Positions 1-5,588 of a stretch of DNA of 6,957 nucleotides are shown piece by piece. Under the pieces are notes generated by a model. It was not told where the DNA came from. It saw only the letters and a program-made list of their open reading frames with translations, and made no database searches. The stretch's first letter is position 1. Each line of letters begins with the position of its first letter. Origin of the DNA: a bacterium (lineage in GTDB: Bacteria > Vulcanimicrobiota > Xenobia > RGZZ01); contig JAJXVI010000129.1 in NCBI GenBank assembly GCA_021782195.1, forward strand, positions 1-6,957. Reading direction: 5' to 3'. Made by a program: the position numbers and the translations under genes.

Positions 1-1054
1 AGGTGAAAGCAGCAATGCGGTGGCGCCCGTCGGCAATCAGACGCGTGCGCAGCGTCTCGTCCTCAAGCAATCCGCGCATGGCCCCGGCAATCTCCGACAC
101 GCTTGTGGGATCGACGAGGAGGGCCGCGTCCCCCGCAACTTCGCACAACGCGGAAACGCACGAGGTGATGACGGGCGCGCCGTTCGCCATCGCTTCCACC
201 ACGGGAAGTCCGAAACCCTCCGCGAAGGAAGGGTAGACCACGCCCACGGCGTTGCGATAGAGCCAGTTCAGGCCGTCTTCCTCCACGTAGCCGGTAAAGT
301 GCACGCCGCCCGACGCGGCCGCCCGGATCTCAGTGCTCGCGTGGTCGGCGGGACCCGCTATCACCAGCACTGGAGGCGGATTCATCGTCTCTCGAATGGC
401 AGCAAGCGCCTCCATGACCCGCACGAAGTTCTTTCGCGGGTCCATTCTTCCCACGCAAAGGAAGAAACGGGTCGCTTCGAGGTCAGGAAGGCCGCTCGGA
501 CGCACGACACGCGCCTCCTGGGGTACATCCACTCCCCAGGGCACGACGTGCACGCGGCTCGGGTCGACCGCGTAGAACTCCAGCACGTCTCGACGCGTGG
601 CCTCGCTCGGCACGACGATGGCCCGGGCCCGACGGGTCGCACACGCAAAGGTCTTGCTATACCACCGTGCATAACCGGGCGGATAACAGTCGGGATACCG
701 CTCAAAAATCACGTCGTGCACGGTGATGACGCGTGCACCCAGACAGAGGCCAGGGAGGAGGTGACTGAAACTGTACGTCACCTCCGGACGGTCGCGCAGA
801 CCGGCCCAGGTCTGCCAGACAGCGCGCGCCGCTTCCTGAAGACGCGCGTTGCCGATCCCGAGACCGAGGCCGCGATAGCGGACGCGGGAACGGGCCGGCA
901 AGGGGAAAGGCAGGGTCTGCCCTTCCTCGAGGTAGACGCACCAGTCAACATCGTCCGCGGCCTCGAACATGGCGCGCGTCAGGCGCCTTCCGACGTTGGC
1001 CACGCCAGTGGGGTTGCACAGTCCGGCCACCCAGGCGTCGAGGGCGATCCTCAT
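1..1054 (-). CDS. GT4-family glycosyltransferase, C-terminus cut by window edge
   Basis: Retaining GT-B glycosyltransferase of family GT4 (glycosyl transferase group 1), expected to transfer a sugar from a nucleotide donor onto a growing lipid-linked glycan at the cytoplasmic membrane face. Reading leftward from ATG 1054 gives 351 uninterrupted residues. The start MRIALDAWVAG is a typical first beta-strand, followed by a Gly/Asn acceptor loop (PTGVANVGRRL, about 15-25). The middle has VHDVIFERYP (about 112-121) and VVPSEATRRDVLEFY (about 147-161). The donor domain has VGRMDPRKN (R203, K208: predicted donor-phosphate contacts) and the GT4 E-x7-E motif EGFGLPVVE (E279/E287). By comparison with the family only about 10-40 residues are missing beyond position 1. 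It lies 103 nt after the preceding glycosyltransferase and is probably co-transcribed. GGAGA (1071-1075) is 16 nt from ATG 1054 but 10 nt from an in-frame GTG at 1060, so a two-residue longer start is possible. The frame is open through the whole gap. Specific sugar unknown. Confidence 0.93.
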   Translation of the reverse strand, partial: MRIALDAWVAGLCNPTGVANVGRRLTRAMFEAADDVDWCVYLEEGQTLPFPLPARSRVRYRGLGLGIGNARLQEAARAVWQTWAGLRDRPEVTYSFSHLLPGLCLGARVITVHDVIFERYPDCYPPGYARWYSKTFACATRRARAIVVPSEATRRDVLEFYAVDPSRVHVVPWGVDVPQEARVVRPSGLPDLEATRFFLCVGRMDPRKNFVRVMEALAAIRETMNPPPVLVIAGPADHASTEIRAAASGGVHFTGYVEEDGLNWLYRNAVGVVYPSFAEGFGLPVVEAMANGAPVITSCVSALCEVAGDAALLVDPTSVSEIAGAMRGLLEDETLRTRLIADGRHRIAAFT

Positions 1055-1157
1055 CGTCACGTCGCGAGCGTCTCCACGTCGGAAGGTGCAAACGCCGCGA
1101 GGTGCACGGAAGGTCGCCCGACGGCGCACCGCACGTTCACGACGGGGAGGGAGCGCT

Positions 1158-2360
1158 TCACGAACACGTTGCTTCCTCCAGGAACGCCTCGAGATCGGTC
1201 ACGTAGCGACGAAAATCGTGTTCACGTTCCACAAACTGACGAGCTTCCCCGGCCAGGGCACGGCGCATCTCCTCGCCCTCAAGAAGAACCTGCAGGCATC
1301 GTGCGAGGTCAAGCGCGTCATCGGCACGGAACGCCAGCGCATTGACCCCATCGCGGACCAGTTCCGCGCTTCCTCCCGTCAGGGTCGATACGACGGCGCA
1401 CCCGCACGCCATGGCCTCGAGGTGACTCAAGCCAAACGGTTCCGCATAGACCGACGGGAACACAAGCACGTGATGCGCGTGGTAGAGTCGCGGCATCTTC
1501 ACGCGCGGCTGCTGACCGATGAACGTCACCCTGGCGCATGCGTCGCCGCGCGCGACGATTTCACGCAGACGCTGCTCGTACGCCGCCTGACCGGCTCCCG
1601 CAACGGTGAGGGTCCAGTCGTCGAGCCCGCGGCCCGACAGGTGGATCAGCGACTCGAGAAGGGTGTGAACGCCCTTCTCCTCGGTAAGTCGGCCGGCATA
1701 GAGCAGTCGAAGCGGCTCCGCCGACCGGGTACATGGCTCGTACTCGAAACGCTCCAGCGAAATTCCCTGGTGAATCACCTTGCATCGGTCGATCGGAAAT
1801 CCCCCGTCGCCGAGTTGCTGGCAAAGCGCGTGACTGATGGAGACGAGACGCACCGCGTCGAGCACGGGTGCGACGCGAGTCATGGGATAGAAGGCCCGGG
1901 CGGTGAGGTTGCGAGCATGGTCGCGGACGTTCCGCGCGCGCGGATGAAAGAAGAGAGGGTGGGAGTCATTGAGCGTCCAGCAGACGGGCTTGCGCGCCCG
2001 GACCGCAGCGAAGATGGGGCCAAGACCCGTTCGCATCAGGTTCCACGCAAAAACAACGTCCGTCTCGTGTTGCGCCAGGAAGTCCTGCATCACGAGGTGG
2101 TTCTGGCAGGCAATGCGGTGCATCGTGCGCAGACGATAGTCTGGCAGTTCGAACTTCGCGCCAGGAACCGGAAAGGGGGTCGCAACGACCAGGCGCCGGT
2201 GCACGGGTGGTCCCGGAGGGGTAGCTCCCTCGTGCTCGCTGGTCAGCACGTGCACATCGTGCCCCCTCGTGGCCAGTTCACACGCGACGTCGTGACACAG
2301 GAGCTCATAGCCTCCATAGACCATGGGAGGGTAGAGGTTGGTAATGATGGCGATACGTAT
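1158..2360 (-). CDS. GT4-family glycosyltransferase, probable non-canonical ATA start
   Basis: GT-B glycosyltransferase of family GT4, predicted to add a sugar to a lipid-linked oligosaccharide in the cytoplasm. Read from 2360 it has 400 residues, normal for the family. N-terminal domain: IRIAIITNLYPP (first strand), MVYGGYELLCHDVACELA (Gly-rich loop and helix, 13-30), GHDVHVLTS. Middle: LVSISHALCQQL (about 172-183), KVIHQGISLERF. Donor domain: YAGRLTEEKG (R224, K229) and E-x7-E in EPFGLSHLE (E307/E315). Start choice: the first ATG is at 2324, but it cuts off the first beta-strand and sits behind pyrimidine-rich sequence (CTCTACCCTCCC) with no Shine-Dalgarno. In-frame upstream codons run to a TGA at 2364-2366 without any ATG, GTG or TTG. 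GAGGAA (2368-2373) lies 7 nt before ATA 2358-2360, so translation probably begins there, or an ATG was mutated or misread. The conservative start is 2324 (388 residues). The flippase stop lies 47 nt upstream, so the gene is very likely in the same operon. Product call firm, start uncertain. Confidence 0.9.
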   Translation of the reverse strand: MRIAIITNLYPPMVYGGYELLCHDVACELATRGHDVHVLTSEHEGATPPGPPVHRRLVVATPFPVPGAKFELPDYRLRTMHRIACQNHLVMQDFLAQHETDVVFAWNLMRTGLGPIFAAVRARKPVCWTLNDSHPLFFHPRARNVRDHARNLTARAFYPMTRVAPVLDAVRLVSISHALCQQLGDGGFPIDRCKVIHQGISLERFEYEPCTRSAEPLRLLYAGRLTEEKGVHTLLESLIHLSGRGLDDWTLTVAGAGQAAYEQRLREIVARGDACARVTFIGQQPRVKMPRLYHAHHVLVFPSVYAEPFGLSHLEAMACGCAVVSTLTGGSAELVRDGVNALAFRADDALDLARCLQVLLEGEEMRRALAGEARQFVEREHDFRRYVTDLEAFLEEATCS

Positions 2361-2367
2361 GACTCAG

Positions 2368-2373
2368 TTCCTC
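2368..2373 (-). promoter_or_regulatory. Shine-Dalgarno for the middle glycosyltransferase (decides start)
   Basis: GAGGAA on the minus strand, with a 7-nt spacer (CTGAGTC) to ATA 2358-2360. The internal ATG at 2324 has no comparable site. This is the main evidence that initiation occurs at the ATA. It also overlaps the end of an 8-codon ATG reading frame (2390 to 2364), which I regard as chance. Confidence 0.6.
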
Positions 2374-2407
2374 ACTGACCCTGAAATCATGCGCCCGTCC
2401 CGAGTCA

Positions 2408-3994
2408 TCACGAAAGCGCCGCTTCCGCTTCCGCGGAGGAGAGACAGGCAAGGGCGTCCACTTCCTCGGAGCAGGGCAGCGGCAGCGCCTCCTCCGATGG
2501 GGCCAGCACCACAAGTCGGCGACCCACCCTGATCGCCGTGGGCCCCAGGGGAAACGCCACGAGCAATGCGCTTCCAAGAAAAACCGGAATCGCGCCGCTA
2601 CCTGTGACGTGAATGGTGGACGTTGCGGCGGCAAGCGCGAAAGAGACCCCCAGCGGTTTCCACACGGGTTGGAGTATCTCACGCACGACAGGGACGAACC
2701 CGTCGCCACAGAAGCGAACGGCCAGGGGTATGATGCCAAACCAGCCGAATAGCACCGTCGGAATCATTGTGCCGAGTGCGACCCCTGGCAGTCCGATGCG
2801 GTAGACGAGTACGACGCTCAGTGCAATGTTTGCGATGGCCGCCAGCGTCTGGATGAGCGCCACCTGCCCGGAGTAGCCTCCCATGATGAGCACCGGAAGT
2901 GCACAGGCATCCGTGAAGAGGCTGCTGACCACGGAAGTGACCAGGAACCAGGCCACGACGCGACTGATCCCCTCGACCCGCGATCCGACCAGAATCTGAA
3001 GAACCACGTCCACGTTCAACGCGAGGAACACGGCCATGGGCACAACAAGCAGTGTCAGGCGAAAGGCACCGGTCAGGAGGTCGCGTTGGGCTCGGTGATG
3101 TCCTTCTCCGGCCTGATTCTGCGCAGCTGCGGGGGTCAAGGCACTGACCGCGCGAAGACAGATCCCTTTGAACAGGTCGGCAATCTTGTATCCGGCCTGA
3201 TACGCATAGAGTTGCGCGACGCCCACCGTGAGACTGATGACCACCTGGTCGGTACGCGTCATGACGAAGTGCGCACACGAATTGACGTAGACGTTACGGG
3301 AGAAGTGCACCTCCTCCGTCAGGGCGTGCCGGTCTACGTGACGTGGGGAAAGAGAAAATCCGGGCACGTGGGCACGAATGAGCACGTAGTGAAAGGCGCT
3401 CGGTCCGATCCAGTTGAGAGAGACGGCCGCAAACACCAGTGCTGGCAGCTGCCAGTGATGGTCGATGCCCCACGTCAGACACGTCACGTTCACCAGGATC
3501 GAGACGATGGTAACGTAGTTGCACAGGTCGGTACGCTGCAGTCCGGCCAGAATTTCGGAGAGAAAACCGAGCGGAAAACTCAAGCCAACAGCCCCGAGAA
3601 AAACCAGATATGCAAGGTAGAACTCGTGCCAGTGATCCGCGGGGGTCCTGACGCTCCGAAGCACAATGGGCGCCGTGAGCACGGCCACAACGAATACAAC
3701 CCCACCGATCAGGGCAAGCGCCCAGTAGGCCGTGCTGAGGTAGCGGTTGAGACCACCAACGTCACCGGTCGCCATCTTTTCGGCCGTGATCTTCTGCGCA
3801 GTATAACCCAGCCCGAAGTCAAGAAAAAGCGAATAACCGAGCAGGGACCACAGAAGGGTGTAGAATCCGAAATCCTCGCGTGACAGCTGGTGGTAGAAGA
3901 GACGGAATAGCCATACACCTGTGACGAGGCGCAACAGCATGCCGACCTGACTGGCCATTGCCGCACGCCAGAAGTACTGTTGCCATTTTACCAT
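2408..3994 (-). CDS. Oligosaccharide flippase (Wzx-like, MOP superfamily)
   Basis: Integral inner-membrane protein of 528 residues, predicted to flip undecaprenyl-linked oligosaccharide units from the cytoplasmic to the periplasmic face (polysaccharide biosynthesis / MOP exporter superfamily). I count about 12-13 hydrophobic segments near residues 14-35, 42-64, 88-112, 124-150, 160-176, 182-206, 249-268, 310-334, 346-370, 378-398, 402-427, 445-464 and 468-486. Family-like stretches are the N-terminal WLFRLFYHQLSREDFGFYTL (28-47), FLDFGLGYTAQKI, and TDQVVISLTVGVAQLYAYQA (248-267), the counterpart of the conserved 'D..ii....g...vG.Y' segment. The last ~30 residues (SEEALPLPCSEEVDALA onward) form an acidic soluble tail. 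ATG 3994 is the first start after an in-frame TGA at 4004-4006. Its Shine-Dalgarno is poor (GAGG at 4011-4014, 16 nt away). It is flanked by glycosyltransferases downstream and a methyltransferase upstream, which supports export of a modified glycan. A MATE-like transporter of another lipid-linked glycan is the alternative. Confidence 0.9.
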   Translation of the reverse strand: MVKWQQYFWRAAMASQVGMLLRLVTGVWLFRLFYHQLSREDFGFYTLLWSLLGYSLFLDFGLGYTAQKITAEKMATGDVGGLNRYLSTAYWALALIGGVVFVVAVLTAPIVLRSVRTPADHWHEFYLAYLVFLGAVGLSFPLGFLSEILAGLQRTDLCNYVTIVSILVNVTCLTWGIDHHWQLPALVFAAVSLNWIGPSAFHYVLIRAHVPGFSLSPRHVDRHALTEEVHFSRNVYVNSCAHFVMTRTDQVVISLTVGVAQLYAYQAGYKIADLFKGICLRAVSALTPAAAQNQAGEGHHRAQRDLLTGAFRLTLLVVPMAVFLALNVDVVLQILVGSRVEGISRVVAWFLVTSVVSSLFTDACALPVLIMGGYSGQVALIQTLAAIANIALSVVLVYRIGLPGVALGTMIPTVLFGWFGIIPLAVRFCGDGFVPVVREILQPVWKPLGVSFALAAATSTIHVTGSGAIPVFLGSALLVAFPLGPTAIRVGRRLVVLAPSEEALPLPCSEEVDALACLSSAEAEAALS

Positions 3995-4256
3995 CTGACG
4001 GGATCATCTGCCTCGCAATCTCCTCGTGCTGCAACTGTGGCGGCGGCGCCGTGCATCGCACCACATCGGCCAGGGCACGGCAACAGCTACACTCTTCTGG
4101 AGAGTCGATGCGCCGACGCGTGCTCGAACCAACGTTCACTGGTTCCTCGAATGCGCTCCGGAAAAGCGAGGAAGAATCGCAGTGGCTGTTCGGCGTTTGT
4201 CGGGTGACTCCTCCAGTGATGATGGGTGCCTGTGTGTCGCAAACGGCGCCTGGAGA
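3995..4256. other. 262-nt gap between methyltransferase and flippase genes
   Basis: No convincing gene on either strand. Short ORFs here are extensions of shadow frames, with Arg/Ser/Pro-rich translations and no recognisable motif. It contains two small inverted repeats: ACTCT-5 nt-AGAGT at 4091-4105, and the better one at 4126-4145 listed separately. I see no hairpin followed by a T-run on the minus strand and no good -35/-10 pair, so I cannot say whether the flippase and glycosyltransferases have their own promoter here. The gap is much longer than the other two in the series (47 and 103 nt), so a promoter or attenuator is plausible. Confidence 0.5.
4126..4145. repeat. Inverted repeat GAACCA-N8-TGGTTC upstream of flippase
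   Basis: Perfect 6-bp arms (GAACCA at 4126-4131, TGGTTC at 4140-4145) around an 8-nt centre (ACGTTCAC). The sequence flanking both arms also contains TCGA, so pairing could extend with a small bulge. It lies about 130 nt upstream of the flippase start. It could be an operator half-site pair or an mRNA stem-loop. There is no T-tract, so a classical terminator is unlikely. Chance occurrence cannot be excluded at this length. Confidence 0.35.
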
Positions 4257-5138
4257 TCAGCGCGGGCAGGTGAAAGCAAGGTCCTGCTCTCGCTCCACGG
4301 GAACAAAAAGATAGTCGCACAGGTGCTTGTTCTCTGGGCCCCAGACCTCGTGGCCAAAGCCCCCTGTCTTTCGTATCTCGACAAGTTGTCGCTCGTCCGG
4401 CGTCGGGATCACGTGATGAAGCGAATAGTCGAGTTCCCCCAGCAGGTCGACGATGCGCGCATTTCGCTGCGCGTGCGCGTCCCGGTCCGCATTCGCGTCG
4501 GCGTGAAGAACCTCGCACAGGACAAGCGGCCGGTGTTTTCTCAATGTAACGGCCATGCCACGGAGCACCGACTCTTCAAGACCTTCAACGTCAATCTTGA
4601 CAAAACCCGGTCCGCCGTTAAACAGGGCCGGTGGCAGGTTGTCAAAACGGTAGCACGAGACGCACACGGTGGAAAGGGAACGACCCGGGCGAAGCTCCGG
4701 GTCTATCGTTCCCCCCGGATCGCCACTGTTGCCCAGATAGAGCGGAACGACACAGTCGCTTTCGTGCAAGCCTGCCGGAACGATCAGGCACGACTGGCTC
4801 AGACCGTTCATCGATACCAGGCGGTTCAAGTACGCGGCGCACAGGGGATTGGGTTCGAACCCCACGTATCGGAACTCGAGACCGGTCGACATGAGATCAA
4901 GAAGAGTCTGTCCGGCATTGGCTCCCACGTCCACGAACGGACCGGTTTGCGGCCGGTAGAAATGTCGCAGGACGTCGGTCTTCCAGGTTCTTCCCCATCC
5001 CAGCACCTGCAGGTAGGGCAGTTCCAGGTTTGTGGGGATGACAGGTCTCTGGCCTTCACACCGCAGTCCGAACGGCCATCCGACCAGGAGGTCGACAGCA
5101 CGGTGCAAGGCCTGCCACGCAGCCAGGCGAAAACTCAC
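4257..5138 (-). CDS. FkbM-family SAM-dependent methyltransferase
   Basis: S-adenosylmethionine-dependent O-methyltransferase of the FkbM family, which in surface-polysaccharide clusters typically methylates a sugar hydroxyl. It has 293 residues. SAM-binding motif I is FVDVGANAGQTLLDL (68-82), followed by YVGFEPNPLCAAYLNRLV (91-108), whose acidic E95 is placed to bind the SAM ribose. The family signature FVKIDVEGLEESVLRG is at 179-194, and LVLCEVLH (205-212) is the following strand. Residues 1-60 form a lead-in helical region (WQALHRAVDLLVGWPFGL) without a signal peptide, so the enzyme is probably cytoplasmic. The start is GTG 5136-5138, the first start codon after an in-frame TGA at 5151-5153, with AAGGGG at a 7-nt spacing. 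It is the first gene of the leftward series, divergent from the phosphodiesterase gene. The acceptor (a sugar, lipid or other hydroxyl) cannot be read from sequence. Confidence 0.93.
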   Translation of the reverse strand: MSFRLAAWQALHRAVDLLVGWPFGLRCEGQRPVIPTNLELPYLQVLGWGRTWKTDVLRHFYRPQTGPFVDVGANAGQTLLDLMSTGLEFRYVGFEPNPLCAAYLNRLVSMNGLSQSCLIVPAGLHESDCVVPLYLGNSGDPGGTIDPELRPGRSLSTVCVSCYRFDNLPPALFNGGPGFVKIDVEGLEESVLRGMAVTLRKHRPLVLCEVLHADANADRDAHAQRNARIVDLLGELDYSLHHVIPTPDERQLVEIRKTGGFGHEVWGPENKHLCDYLFVPVEREQDLAFTCPR

Positions 5139-5145
5139 GTATGTA

Positions 5146-5151
5146 CCCCTT
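5146..5151 (-). promoter_or_regulatory. Shine-Dalgarno for FkbM methyltransferase GTG start
   Basis: AAGGGG on the minus strand with a 7-nt spacer (TACATAC) to GTG 5136-5138. It overlaps the in-frame TGA at 5151-5153, so no longer form of the methyltransferase is possible. This fixes the GTG as start. Confidence 0.75.
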
Positions 5152-5411
5152 CAGCAGCGAATGCGCGTGGCCCAGACTGGCATATGGAGATTCGTGAACT
5201 GTCAGAGAAAGCGAGATCGTAACCGTAGACACCAGCCAAGAGTCGAGGTCTTCGTCACCGGCTCCACGAAGACTCATCAACGCCACACGCAGAGTAAGAC
5301 AACCCTGACATGCAAATTCATGCTTCTGGAGCTAAATCCCTTCTCCTGTGAGGGGAAAGCGTGGAAGAGTCCGTCTGATTGAGACGAGACGCTACCCCAT
5401 CGCTCGGGGCG

Positions 5412-5447
5412 GTCACAGGCAGAGAGGTCTGGCGCCCCTCTCGTGAC
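5412..5447 (+). promoter_or_regulatory. Nested inverted repeat / potential leader RNA hairpin
   Basis: Inner stem GAGAGG (5422-5427) pairs perfectly with CCTCTC (5437-5442) across a 9-nt loop. The outer stem GTCAC (5412-5416) pairs with GTGAC (5443-5447). The two right-hand arms are contiguous, so the stems could stack with a 5-nt bulge on the left side. An alternative stem, GGGGCG (5406-5411) with CGCCCC (5433-5438), would compete with the inner one. It lies 140-180 nt upstream of the phosphodiesterase start, where a 5' leader could run, but no transcription start is known. Could be a leader element or a palindromic protein site. Confidence 0.35.
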
Positions 5448-5575
5448 GAACGACATTCCTGTCAGGTCGGATAAACCGTTTTTGCTGAGACCTCTGTGCC
5501 TCCCGGTCCGGGGCAACAGGTATCCGCCTGCCAGACATTCGAGGCCGTGCAGGCAGTCACCCGAAGCAGGGCGCC

Positions 5576-5582
5576 AAGGAGG
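5576..5582 (+). promoter_or_regulatory. Shine-Dalgarno for phosphodiesterase gene (points to TTG start)
   Basis: Perfect AAGGAGG. The in-frame ATG at 5583 directly abuts it with zero spacing, which would be non-functional in the usual geometry. The in-frame TTG at 5589-5591 has a 6-nt spacer, which is near-optimal. Confidence 0.7.
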
Positions 5583-5588
5583 ATGCTC

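Larger units (their letters stand above)
5139..5588. other. Divergent intergenic region between FkbM and phosphodiesterase genes
   Basis: About 450 nt (357 nt if the longer phosphodiesterase start at 5496 is used) between two genes reading outward, so it should hold promoters for both. The stretch around 5280-5345 is noticeably more AT-rich than its surroundings (for example TGCAAATTCATGC) and is the likeliest promoter zone. I found no -35/-10 pair good enough to assign, and no sigma-54 GG-N10-GC pair. It contains a short inverted repeat CGTCT-GATTG-AGACG (5372-5386), the nested structure at 5412-5447, and a T-run at 5479-5483 with no adjacent GC-rich stem. Short ORFs here have no recognisable motif or convincing ribosome-binding site. 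Confidence 0.6.

Noticed and set aside
1080..1114. Direct repeat CGGAAGGT at 1080-1087 and 1107-1114 in the gap between the glycosyltransferases
   Set aside because: Only 8 bp is exact, and the rest of the 27-nt period does not align well. Expected by chance in GC-rich DNA.
20..1345. 441-codon open frame on the plus strand
   Set aside because: Antisense to the two glycosyltransferases. The translation is Arg/His/Thr-rich with no family motif. It reflects GC-rich codon bias; the minus strand carries the GT4 motifs.
969..2378. 469-codon open frame on the plus strand
   Set aside because: Antisense shadow of the middle glycosyltransferase. Charged, low-motif translation with no ribosome-binding evidence.
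3958..4314. 118-codon plus-strand ORF across the 262-nt gap
   Set aside because: Overlaps real genes at both ends on the opposite strand, has a Ser/Arg-rich translation, and has no recognised domain.
4026..5222. 398-codon open frame on the plus strand
   Set aside because: Antisense to the FkbM methyltransferase, whose SAM-binding motifs on the minus strand are clear. No motifs in the plus-strand translation.
5056..5286. Minus-strand ORF of 76 codons upstream of and overlapping the methyltransferase start
   Set aside because: Runs out of frame into the methyltransferase gene, has no recognisable motif, and would need to share the FkbM ribosome-binding region.
5466..5490. GATAAA plus T-run (5479-5483) as a promoter or terminator
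   Set aside because: No acceptable -35 at 16-18 nt from the GATAAA, and no GC-rich stem directly before the T-run.
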